Positions 1 through 6,863 of a stretch of 26,829 nt of DNA are shown here, in pieces. The stretch lies in assembly GCA_002311345.1 (NCBI GenBank), contig DCAA01000002.1, positions 58,230-85,058 of the forward strand, written 5' to 3'. The stretch is from Planctomycetes bacterium UBA1146 (GTDB lineage: Bacteria; Planctomycetota; UBA8108; UBA1146). Numbering within the stretch: the first letter of the stretch is position 1; each line of letters begins with the position of its first letter. The translations under genes were made by a program, and so were the position numbers. The notes under the pieces are model-generated. The model was given only the letters and a program-made list of their open reading frames with translations, did no database searches and was not told where the DNA came from.

Positions 1-120
1 GGCCTGCTGTGCTGCGGCCTGCTGCTTTGCGGCCTGCTGTGCTGCCGCTTGCTGTGCTGCGGCTTGCTGCGCTGCCGCTTGCTGCGCTGCGGCTTGCTGT
101 GCTGCCGCTTGCTGCTGTGC
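1..120. repeat. 15-bp tandem repeat, 8 visible units, encoding AAAQQ
   Basis: Eight contiguous 15-bp units fill this stretch (for example 1-15, 16-30, 31-45, 46-60), each a variant of GGCCTGCTGTGCTGC or CGCTTGCTGTGCTGC. Read on the minus strand each unit encodes Ala-Ala-Ala-Gln-Gln with minor changes such as one Lys. Units differ mainly by synonymous changes, so the protein repeat is better conserved than the DNA. The array continues beyond the left edge. Confidence 0.9.
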
Positions 121-321
121 GACTGAATCAGTCGCAGCAGTCTCCTGGGCTACCGGAGGAATTTCAGAATCGTGTGGTTTCGGTGCTCCAGGGACGCGAG
201 GAGCGGGCACACGTCTCTTGGCGGGTGAACCTGCAGGTGTGGATTTCTTCCTGGGAACCGGAACTCGCCTCTTTTTCGGAGCGGATGAATCTCCCGATCC
301 TTGTTCCGGATCGTCGGACAT
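1..321 (-). CDS. Ala/Gln pentapeptide-repeat protein, 3' end outside window
   Basis: I do not recognise a family. The 107 visible residues start at ATG 321, which overlaps the upstream gene's TGA by one base (TGATG). Residues 1-13 are acidic and Ser-rich. Residues 16-44 are strongly basic and Pro-rich and contain the motif KRRVPxPR twice (KRRVPVPR and KRRVPAPR). A linker (about 45-66) follows. From about residue 68 the protein is a near-perfect (AAAQQ)n repeat that is still running at the window edge. There is no signal peptide or membrane segment in the visible part, so a cytoplasmic protein is likely. The basic, Pro-rich head could bind nucleic acid or acidic partners, and the Ala/Gln tract should be helical. 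Both are guesses. The coding call rests on the uninterrupted frame, the coupled start and the period-15 structure that keeps frame. The full length and the C-terminal domain, which could define its role, are not visible. Confidence 0.6.
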   Translation of the reverse strand, partial: MSDDPEQGSGDSSAPKKRRVPVPRKKSTPAGSPAKRRVPAPRVPGAPKPHDSEIPPVAQETAATDSVAQQQAAAQQAAAQQAAAQQAAAQQAAAQQAAKQQAAAQQA

Positions 322-599
322 CACGATTCCTCGCTCCCGGCCATCTGCTCGCCGATCGCCGGACCCTGGTTGTCTCCATCTTTCTCGACGGGATAGATGA
401 CCTCGATCAGGTGCTGCAGTTGCTCCGGTGTCAGATGTCCCAGTTCCACCAGTACCTGACCCAGCAGTGGAACCGGTTTTTCCTCGTTGCGAAGACGTTC
501 CTGGATCGTCAGTGCCTCGTAGAGTTGATGAGAATCAACAACCCCATGCTCGAGGGCTACCTCACCGAACAGCCGACGATAGCGATCAGGTTCCGTCAC
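321..599 (-). CDS. Small protein with two MshEN/GspE-N-like helical repeats
   Basis: A 92-residue protein. The start is GTG at 599, preceded by GGAAGG at a good distance; the frame upstream is open for about 90 bases but has no ATG, GTG or TTG. It holds two tandem elements of the type found at the N terminus of GspE/PilB ATPases and in MshEN domains. Element 1 (about residues 9-33) has FGEVALEHG followed by Leu and a terminal Gln (ALTIQ). Element 2 (about 45-66) has LLGQVLVELGHLTPEQL. In established MshEN domains such paired motifs bind cyclic di-GMP. Here the arginine before LG is displaced in element 1 and replaced by Pro in element 2, so ligand binding is uncertain. There is no ATPase domain, so this is a stand-alone module, presumably cytoplasmic. 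It is translationally linked by TGATG to the Ala/Gln-repeat gene, so the two probably work together. It sits downstream of ftsQ, where ftsA and ftsZ are found in many bacteria. Confidence 0.65.
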   Translation of the reverse strand: MTEPDRYRRLFGEVALEHGVVDSHQLYEALTIQERLRNEEKPVPLLGQVLVELGHLTPEQLQHLIEVIYPVEKDGDNQGPAIGEQMAGSEES

Positions 600-761
600 G
601 AGCCGCGCCTTCCGAGATTCAACTAGATCTTCACCGATACAACCTGAATCAGCGAGCCTTCCGCCCGGAGAACCACCTGGAGTTCACTCCGTGAACAACT
701 CAATGATCAGGGCCAGGAAGGATATCAGTCTGCCACACCGTCCGCCACCGCCGCATCCTGA
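600..761. other. Gap between ftsQ and the MshEN-like gene
   Basis: There is no convincing gene here. It is the longest gap inside the minus-strand cluster below 13.8 kb and separates ftsQ from the last two genes. It contains a 15-bp inverted repeat (682-696). No T-run follows the repeat, so I do not call it a terminator. The last two genes may have their own promoter here, but no clear -35/-10 pair stands out. Confidence 0.4.
682..696. promoter_or_regulatory. Perfect inverted repeat GTTCAC-TCC-GTGAAC
   Basis: Two perfect 6-bp arms are separated by 3 bases, about 85 bp upstream of the GTG start of the MshEN-like gene. This is the geometry of an operator for a dimeric regulator, or of a small RNA hairpin. 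No particular regulator is implied by the sequence. Confidence 0.25.
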
Positions 762-1604
762 TCAGTCCTCCCCCACCAGCAGTTTCTGACCGCTGAAAAG
801 GTTGATGCCTGGAACGCCTTCGACCCTCTCGAGCTCGTCTCTGATCTCGATGACCTTGCGCAAGCAAGTGAGTTTTTGCTCGACGGAACAGACCTTCGGT
901 GCTTCGGAGGCCGGAGCTCTGCCCCATCGAAGTGGGATTCCCAGATTGGTATGAAAACTCCACAGTCGAGTTCCATCCGGTTCTCGGTGCACGGCAATTT
1001 CATGGATGAAGCCGGGGATCCTATCGAAAATCCGTTCGCGCCACAGGATCGCAGTGATCGAAAGAAGTTCACTGAACTCCGATCCGCTCATCGATTGGCC
1101 CGGGTCGAACCTGTGCAAGGATCCACGCTCCGGGAAGTACTCGGGAATCCGCCACGATTCGTCGAGGAAGTCACCTTCCTGAAAGTCGATCACCCTGCCC
1201 GCCCCATCGATCAGCAGCCAACCGCCTTCACAGCGAACTCCCACCGAAGGGCGAACAAACTCGCCCTCGAATCCAATTCCGTCAGCAATCCGCTCGATTC
1301 GCTGGACCCGAGCAATCCAAGGGTTTTTCAGCAATTCGACCCGCACCTGATCGCGCCACCGGAGCGACTCCAGTGAGACTCGCGCGGGAATCGAACGCAA
1401 GGAGTCAAGTTCCCCTCTGAAGTTGTGTGGACACCATGAGGGCAAGGTCCCGTGATCGATGGACCAGACTCCTCCTGCTCTGGCGAGGCGCTGGTCCACC
1501 TCGTCCTTGGCATAGACCAGAACTCCCCCCAGAGATGAAAGTACGATCAGAGGAAGAAGCCAGAGCAGTACCTCATTGGGGCGATTCGTCGGCTTCGCTA
1601 TCAC
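762..1604 (-). CDS. ftsQ: FtsQ/DivIB-type cell division protein
   Basis: A 280-residue bitopic membrane protein. A short cytoplasmic N terminus is followed by one membrane segment (about residues 11-31) and a large periplasmic part. The stretch LLKNPWIARVQRI, followed by a segment ending in GWLLIDGAGRVID, matches the FtsQ pattern in which a POTRA domain precedes the beta-rich FtsQ domain. In the family, FtsQ bridges FtsL/FtsB and the septal synthase and recruits them to the division site. The start is GTG at 1604, forming a GTGA overlap with the murB stop; no upstream alternative fits as well. The assignment rests on topology, that local pattern and position after murB, since FtsQ is poorly conserved. 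It is the last recognisable dcw gene here: neither ftsA nor ftsZ follows. Confidence 0.75.
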   Translation of the reverse strand: MIAKPTNRPNEVLLWLLPLIVLSSLGGVLVYAKDEVDQRLARAGGVWSIDHGTLPSWCPHNFRGELDSLRSIPARVSLESLRWRDQVRVELLKNPWIARVQRIERIADGIGFEGEFVRPSVGVRCEGGWLLIDGAGRVIDFQEGDFLDESWRIPEYFPERGSLHRFDPGQSMSGSEFSELLSITAILWRERIFDRIPGFIHEIAVHREPDGTRLWSFHTNLGIPLRWGRAPASEAPKVCSVEQKLTCLRKVIEIRDELERVEGVPGINLFSGQKLLVGED

Positions 1605-2482
1605 CTTGTTCTTTCCTCTCGTGTCCCAGCCAGGACCACCTCGAGATCGAGTTCCACATCATGCTGATCTCGAACCTCTTCACGCATCCGGTCGATCAGA
1701 CGCTCGATATCGTCCGAGGTGGCCTTGCCATCGACGTTTTCGATGAAATTGGCATGTATTTTGGAAATCCTCGCCCCTCCGATCTGCAAGTCCGGCAAAC
1801 CGCACTCGTCGATCATACGGCCTGCGCTCATCCCGGTGGGATTCTTGAAGATGCAGCCGCAGGTGCGGATATCGAAGGGTTGAGTGTCAATTTTTTTCTC
1901 CAGCAGACGCGCTGACTCTTTACGGAGTGTTTCGGGATCGACATCTGGCTGTAAGCGAATCCGAACCCGAGCGACAACCCGGTCACCGATTCCTGATTCC
2001 CTGTACCTCCAGTCGAGATCACGACCATCGCACCATTCCCGTATACCTCCCGGCTCGATCAACTCCACCTCACTGACCAGATCTCCGATCCCTCCACCCG
2101 AAGCACCCGCGTTTCCATACACCGCCCCGCCGATGGATCCCGGGATGCCGACGAAACTCTCGAGCCCCTGTAAGCCGAGATCATTGACCTCTCCCACGAG
2201 CGACTCCAGGTTCTGCCCCGCTGCTGCTTCGATGATTCCTCGCTCATGCTGCTCGTAACCTTTTAGTGACTTGGTATGGATCACCAGTCCCTCGAAGCCG
2301 GCATCATCAAAGAGCACGTTGGAACCGTATCCTAGCAGGAACGTGGGTTGCCCCTCGCGATGAGACCAATCGAGAAGTTGCTGCATATCCTCGATCGATT
2401 GCGGCCGAGCGTAGTAACTCGCCTTTCCTCCGATTCGGTACCAGCATTGGCCAGAGAGTGAGATTCCTTCTTCTAGTTTCAA
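1601..2482 (-). CDS. murB: UDP-N-acetylenolpyruvoylglucosamine reductase MurB
   Basis: 293 residues. MurB reduces UDP-GlcNAc-enolpyruvate to UDP-MurNAc with NADPH and FAD in the cytoplasm, the second committed step of peptidoglycan precursor synthesis. The FAD-binding region shows RIGGKA near the start, the loop GYGSN (51-55) and GIPGSIGGAVYGNAG (about 112-126). The C-terminal domain has FKNPTGMSAGRMID (about 212-225) and HANFIEN (about 243-249). The proton-donor position, usually Ser in a G-S-x-F-K-N-P context, is Cys here (CGCIFKNP, Cys210). I recall Cys at this position in other lineages, so activity is expected. The start is TTG at 2482, overlapping the murC stop as TTGA; the next in-frame Met is inside the FAD domain, so TTG is favoured. 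Confidence 0.93.
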   Translation of the reverse strand: MKLEEGISLSGQCWYRIGGKASYYARPQSIEDMQQLLDWSHREGQPTFLLGYGSNVLFDDAGFEGLVIHTKSLKGYEQHERGIIEAAAGQNLESLVGEVNDLGLQGLESFVGIPGSIGGAVYGNAGASGGGIGDLVSEVELIEPGGIREWCDGRDLDWRYRESGIGDRVVARVRIRLQPDVDPETLRKESARLLEKKIDTQPFDIRTCGCIFKNPTGMSAGRMIDECGLPDLQIGGARISKIHANFIENVDGKATSDDIERLIDRMREEVRDQHDVELDLEVVLAGTREERTR

Positions 2483-3855
2483 CCGATCACTCCAGAGCGG
2501 GAAATCTGATCGCCTATTTCATCATTGGTCCCGGCTCCGAGCGAAACAACGACATCTCCTGGCGAGATCAGTTCAGGAAGATCATAAATGGCCTGCTCGA
2601 ATTCGCACAATCGTGCCGAAACACCTCGCCTTCTCAACTGATTCACAAGGTGCTGGCGGAGGTCATTCGGAAACTCTTTCTCATCTTCTCGCACCGAGTA
2701 AATGGGCAGGACAATCACCTCATCGGCCAGTCCGAAAGATCCGGCAAACTTCTCCAGAAACGTATCGAGACGCATCGCCTGATGGGGCTGGAAGAGAGCC
2801 CAGATCTTGCGATCCGGATACAGTTCTCTGGCGCCCTCCAGGGTGTACTGGATCTCCGTCGGATGATGGGCGTAATCCTCGTACCACTCGACCTCTTCGA
2901 TCACCTGCCTCTTCTCGAAGCGACGCTTCACTCCCTGAAACTTTTCGATTCCGCGACGAATATCCTCCAACTCGATCCCGTGGGCCGCGGCCAACGCGGC
3001 TGCCGCCGTGGCGTTGAAAACCTCATGGGTCCCCGGTCTCATCAAGCGAGCTGCGAATCGGAAGGTTCCATCTTCGCTCAACTCGATGGTGCGAACACTT
3101 TTCGTGGTGTCGATCTGACCTCTCCAGCCGTCACCTTCGCCTATTCCGAAGTAAATCAGCCGCACATCCCCGGCTCCGTCGAGACGATCTGCAAGGTCTG
3201 CTGGGATCACCACCATGGAGCCCGCGTGGAACCTGCCGAGGTACTCACGAAAGGTCTCCTCGACATGGCCCTGATCGCTAAATGTCTCCGGATGATCAAG
3301 TTCGATGTTGGTGATGATCCCGGAACTCGGTTTCAGATTCAAAAAGGACTTCTGGAACTCGCAGGCCTCGACGATGAAATCCTCGCCATCTCCTCGCCGC
3401 CAGTTTCCGCCTATCGATTCGAGTTCTCCCCCGAGAATCACGGTGGGATCCCTGCCCGCCTCCAGGAATATGCTCGTCAGCAAGCCAGTCGTCGTGGTTT
3501 TGCCATGAGTTCCGGCGATCGCGATGGTCTTTCTCATCGCTGAAAGTCGCCCGAGGGCCTCGCTATACAACAGTGACGGAATGTTTCGTTCTTTCGCCGC
3601 AGTGATTTCTGGATTCGTGTCGGGTACTGCAAACGAACGGATCACCAGTTGCGCCTGCTTGGGAAGGTTACTCTCGTGGTGACCGTTGAAAAACGGAATG
3701 CCACGCTCACGAAAGAGTGGCTCGCGCGTATCTTCTTGATCACTGCCAGTGACGATATGTTTCCACGAATGGAGCAGCATGGCGAGCCCACTGGTCGCGC
3801 TTCCGCCGATACCGACGATGTGGATGTGATGCGGGAAGCCAGATTGATCGATCAA
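2479..3855 (-). CDS. murC: UDP-N-acetylmuramate--L-alanine ligase MurC
   Basis: 458 residues, normal for MurC. It adds L-alanine to UDP-MurNAc using ATP, starting the stem peptide. The N-terminal Rossmann domain (about 10-105) begins HIHIVGIGG. The ATP-binding loop is GTHGKTTTT (115-123). DYAHHPTEI marks the start of the C-terminal Mur-ligase domain. The usual GIGGxGMSxxA loop reads GIGGSATSGLA here, so Gly and Met are replaced. The DYAHHPTE motif is shared by MurC and the recycling ligase Mpl; position between murG and murB supports MurC. The start is TTG at 3855, overlapping the stop of the LysM gene as TTGA; no in-frame ATG lies near the expected N terminus. Confidence 0.93.
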   Translation of the reverse strand: MIDQSGFPHHIHIVGIGGSATSGLAMLLHSWKHIVTGSDQEDTREPLFRERGIPFFNGHHESNLPKQAQLVIRSFAVPDTNPEITAAKERNIPSLLYSEALGRLSAMRKTIAIAGTHGKTTTTGLLTSIFLEAGRDPTVILGGELESIGGNWRRGDGEDFIVEACEFQKSFLNLKPSSGIITNIELDHPETFSDQGHVEETFREYLGRFHAGSMVVIPADLADRLDGAGDVRLIYFGIGEGDGWRGQIDTTKSVRTIELSEDGTFRFAARLMRPGTHEVFNATAAAALAAAHGIELEDIRRGIEKFQGVKRRFEKRQVIEEVEWYEDYAHHPTEIQYTLEGARELYPDRKIWALFQPHQAMRLDTFLEKFAGSFGLADEVIVLPIYSVREDEKEFPNDLRQHLVNQLRRRGVSARLCEFEQAIYDLPELISPGDVVVSLGAGTNDEIGDQISRSGVIG

Positions 3856-4571
3856 CGCCCTTCCCCTCTCCGGCCTCTATCGCGAGGTGGAATCTTCAGA
3901 CGCATCCCGATCCGAAGGTGATCCGGATTCGCAAGTAGATCCCGGTTGGCAGCCAAGATCAGGGTCCAGTCTTCGACACCGTAGTGCAGTCGTGCAATGG
4001 AAACCAACGTCTCTCCCTCTTCGACGATGTGAAGGGAAACCTGCTGCTCCATCGGAGACGATTCGCCCTGCCCACCAGTCGGCAGACGAATGATCTGCCC
4101 CTCGCGCAATCGTTCGGGGGAAACCTCGGGGTTGAGGGAGATGATCTCCGACATTCGCCGCGCGTCTCCGAGCACCTCCTTGGCGATCTTCCACATACTG
4201 TCACCGGGCCTGACCTTCCAGGATGCCAGGCCTGCACCATTTCCTCGGCCAATCGCAGTGATCGGAACAACCGCCTGATCAGCATCGGGATGTTGAACTT
4301 CGGATTGTGGATCCGCCGGCGCAGGGACAACCGGTTTCTGGAAGTCGGAAGCCAGTTGCACACCCTGACCAGATTCCGCCTGAGTCTCCTTCAGCAGTTG
4401 TCTCGCCTTTTCATCGAGGGAGAACCACGCGATCGAAACGGGCGACGTCTGGATATCGGAGGCATTCCCGAGCAGCGGATCGGAATCCGGAGACAGTCCC
4501 CTGCTGATGGCTAGCAGGCCGGCGATGAAGACCACGATGCAGATGGTCCAGCGCAATCTGTCCATCTTCAT
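3852..4571 (-). CDS. Membrane-anchored protein with two LysM domains
   Basis: 239 residues. An N-terminal membrane segment (about 7-25) without a lipobox is followed by a Pro/Gln-rich linker (about 26-115) and two LysM modules. The first (about 118-164) begins SWKVRPGDSMWKIA and ends IRLPTG. The second (about 180-228) begins LHIVEEGETLVSIA and ends LKIPP. LysM binds GlcNAc-containing glycans, so the protein is probably tethered in the inner membrane and binds septal or nascent peptidoglycan. There is no catalytic domain, which points to a scaffold or targeting role rather than a hydrolase. The start at ATG 4571 overlaps the murG stop (ATGA) and its stop overlaps the murC start (TTGA), so it is an integral member of the operon. 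This gene is not part of the standard dcw set. Confidence 0.85.
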   Translation of the reverse strand: MKMDRLRWTICIVVFIAGLLAISRGLSPDSDPLLGNASDIQTSPVSIAWFSLDEKARQLLKETQAESGQGVQLASDFQKPVVPAPADPQSEVQHPDADQAVVPITAIGRGNGAGLASWKVRPGDSMWKIAKEVLGDARRMSEIISLNPEVSPERLREGQIIRLPTGGQGESSPMEQQVSLHIVEEGETLVSIARLHYGVEDWTLILAANRDLLANPDHLRIGMRLKIPPRDRGRRGEGR

Positions 4572-5701
4572 GCCATCACCTCCTCGTTACGTGTGCTGGT
4601 GCCGGTCGATTGCCCGGAAATCGTAGCAACTTTGACTCCGAGATGAACGGCGATCATCTCAGCGATCCGATACGCAGCATCCGGATGACCCAACGCTCTC
4701 GAATAACCCGCCATCTCTTCGAGTTTTCTCGTGTCCCGAAGCAGATTCTCTATGTCACCGGCTATCTGACGTGAATCCTCCGTTGCGACCACCGTGGCCG
4801 CTCCCATCTGCTCGAGATAGTGTGCGTTTTTCACCTGATGCTGATCACGGTGATACGGGTAGGGCCACAGCAGGGCCGGTCGCCCGACAGCGGTGAGTTC
4901 GGCGATGGTGGATCCTCCCGCCCGACCCAGCACCAGAGTTGCACTTGCCATCTCTCGAGCAGGATCATGCAGGAAGGGGCTCACGCGGGCTTCGACTCCG
5001 GCTTTTTCCCATGCCTTCCGCAAGTGATATGAACACGATGGAGAATCTGCGCAGATCACGTGCTCGTTCTTGGGCCCACAGACATGATGAACCCGAAATC
5101 GAACTGGTTGGTGGAAATGCCCAGCCACCTCCAGCAATAACTTGTTGATGTCGTTGGAACCTTGACTGCCACCGAAGATCAGCAACTGCGCTCTGTCACC
5201 GCCCGGTAACGGTGCAGGCTTGAATCCGCTTCTGAGTGGACAGCCCAGCACTACACTGCGAGATCGTAGTGAACGGGACGACTTTTCGAGCGGGAAACTC
5301 AAAAACACCTTACGCGCAGCAAAACTCAACAACCAATTGGCCAGGCCGATGACCCGATTCTGTTCCAGCAAGAACAACGGTTTGTTCTGGAAACGTGCTG
5401 CCATTCCCGGAGCAAAACCGGGCAGCGCACCGAGAGCCACAACGGCATCGATGCGCTCCTTCTTCAACAACCTGCACGCCGCGGGGATCCGGGTGAACGC
5501 ACCGATTCGTCCCCCCTGCCCACTCCAGGGAGCCGACACCCGTTCGATTCCTGTATCCTCGAGCACTCGTTTTTCCATCGGCTTGCCATGATCGAGAAAA
5601 ACTGGAATTGCAATTTCGAGTTCCCTCAGAGCCGTCGCGAGGGCAATTCCTGGAAATAGATGTCCTCCGGTGGCACCACCAGTTAGCAGGATTCTCTTCA
5701 T
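4568..5701 (-). CDS. murG: Lipid II synthase MurG (GlcNAc transferase)
   Basis: 377 residues from ATG 5701, which overlaps the ftsW stop (ATGA); the open frame extends further upstream, but that part is antisense-like and lies inside ftsW. MurG transfers GlcNAc from UDP-GlcNAc to lipid I on the inner face of the membrane. The N-terminal GT-B domain starts MKRILLTGGATGGHLFPG, containing the glycine-rich loop. The C-terminal donor-binding domain shows LLIFGGSQGS and GRAGGSTIAELTAVGRPALL, the glycosyltransferase-28 signature. Because mraY is missing from this cluster, its substrate lipid I must be made by an enzyme encoded elsewhere. Confidence 0.95.
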   Translation of the reverse strand: MKRILLTGGATGGHLFPGIALATALRELEIAIPVFLDHGKPMEKRVLEDTGIERVSAPWSGQGGRIGAFTRIPAACRLLKKERIDAVVALGALPGFAPGMAARFQNKPLFLLEQNRVIGLANWLLSFAARKVFLSFPLEKSSRSLRSRSVVLGCPLRSGFKPAPLPGGDRAQLLIFGGSQGSNDINKLLLEVAGHFHQPVRFRVHHVCGPKNEHVICADSPSCSYHLRKAWEKAGVEARVSPFLHDPAREMASATLVLGRAGGSTIAELTAVGRPALLWPYPYHRDQHQVKNAHYLEQMGAATVVATEDSRQIAGDIENLLRDTRKLEEMAGYSRALGHPDAAYRIAEMIAVHLGVKVATISGQSTGTSTRNEEVMA

Positions 5702-6816
5702 CTCGATGTCAGTTCCTCTCGGCCGCGACTTCGCGATATCGCCAGCAACACTCCCGTCATTCCCATGAACACGACCAGGCCGGTGGAACCATGGGAGAAG
5801 AAAGGCAACGGAATCCCTTTGGTCGGAGCCAATGCCAGATTCACCATCATGTTGAAGGCCGCCTGTGCTGTGATGGCAAGAGTCAAGACCCGCGCCAGGC
5901 ATGCGAGGTCCTGATCTTCAACCCTCTTCGACAATCGCCAACCGGCGACCAGGATCAACATATAAAGGGCGATCAGCCCCAGAACTCCGATGAAGCCAGT
6001 TTCCTCGGCAAAAACCGCGAAGATGAAGTCGCTGTACTCCGAGGGAAGGTAGAGATTCTTGCTGGTGGCAAGTCCAACCCCTTTGCCGGTAACTCCACCG
6101 CTGCCGACTGCCTGCAGTGCGGTCCAGACCTGCGGAACATCCTGCGGTGAAAACATCGCCATGAATCGTTCCTGCATCTCGGGCCATCGGTCTTTCACTT
6201 TGAAATAGAAGAGGGGTAATACCAGTGCAATCCACACGAGGAAGAATCTGTGCAGCACCTCTTCCCAGCGCAGCAGCGGAACGACACCGAGAACCAGGAT
6301 GAACAGCGCGGTACCGAAATCCGGCTGATAAAAAGTAACCAGTACGGGAATCCCGACCAACCCTGTCGCCAGACAGATTCCCCTCCAGATGGTCATCTCA
6401 CGGCCTTTTTTTCTGTCGAAGCGCCAGATTCCAGTCAAAGCGATGGTCGCAAGGGGTACGGTGAACTTCGCCATTTCCGATGGCTGGAAACGAAATCCCA
6501 TCTCGAGCCAGCGGTTGGCATCATTGACCCGAACTCCCAGCGGCGTGAAGATCGATGCCAACAGCAAGAGGGTGACTCCGAACCACAGCGGGATGGCTCC
6601 CACCTCGAACCACCGACGCGGAGGAACACAGGCTCCGACCACCAGGAATACACCTCCGAGTAGATAACCCTTCAACTGACCACGCCACAACCCGGTCGGA
6701 TCTCCTTCGGTGATCAGTGATCGGTAAGAAGATGCGCTGTAGAGACTGAAACAACCGATAGCCAGCAGGATCACAACGGCTGCGAGGATTCTCATCCCCT
6801 CGGGACCAGGATCCAA
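5698..6816 (-). CDS. ftsW: Septal peptidoglycan polymerase FtsW (SEDS family)
   Basis: A polytopic membrane protein with about ten hydrophobic segments. SEDS proteins polymerise glycan strands from lipid II together with a class B PBP, here presumably FtsI encoded in the same operon. Family marks include SLYSASSYRS in the first membrane region, RWLEMGFRFQPSEMAKF, TGKGVGLATSKNLYLPSEYSDF, FAVFAEETGFIG, and PLPFFSHGSTGLVVFM near the C terminus. The usual PLPFISYGGSS motif is thus modified. Position between murF and murG favours FtsW over RodA. The start is uncertain. TTG 6816 is used here, but it has no ribosome binding site. ATG 6795 is possible. A CTG at 6867 overlaps the murF stop as CTGA and has AGGAG seven bases upstream; this would give 389 residues and fits the operon's overlap pattern. 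Confidence 0.9.
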   Translation of the reverse strand: MDPGPEGMRILAAVVILLAIGCFSLYSASSYRSLITEGDPTGLWRGQLKGYLLGGVFLVVGACVPPRRWFEVGAIPLWFGVTLLLLASIFTPLGVRVNDANRWLEMGFRFQPSEMAKFTVPLATIALTGIWRFDRKKGREMTIWRGICLATGLVGIPVLVTFYQPDFGTALFILVLGVVPLLRWEEVLHRFFLVWIALVLPLFYFKVKDRWPEMQERFMAMFSPQDVPQVWTALQAVGSGGVTGKGVGLATSKNLYLPSEYSDFIFAVFAEETGFIGVLGLIALYMLILVAGWRLSKRVEDQDLACLARVLTLAITAQAAFNMMVNLALAPTKGIPLPFFSHGSTGLVVFMGMTGVLLAISRSRGREELTSR

Positions 6817-6863
6817 TAAACGTGCATTCTGACGCTGATTCGTGACAGGGATGCCCGGCGAGA

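Noticed and set aside
9..626. 205-codon plus-strand frame opposite the repeat and MshEN-like genes
   Set aside because: It is the antisense reading of the 15-bp repeat and of the minus-strand genes. It has no ribosome binding site, and the minus frames have coupled starts and recognisable motifs.
2266..3543. 425-codon plus-strand frame antisense to murC/murB
   Set aside because: It lies wholly opposite two well-identified enzymes and shows no domain of its own. Long antisense frames are common in this base composition.
5702..5902. 67-residue N-terminal extension of murG
   Set aside because: It is out-of-frame sequence of ftsW. The family N terminus MKRILLTGG begins at 5701 with an ATGA overlap.
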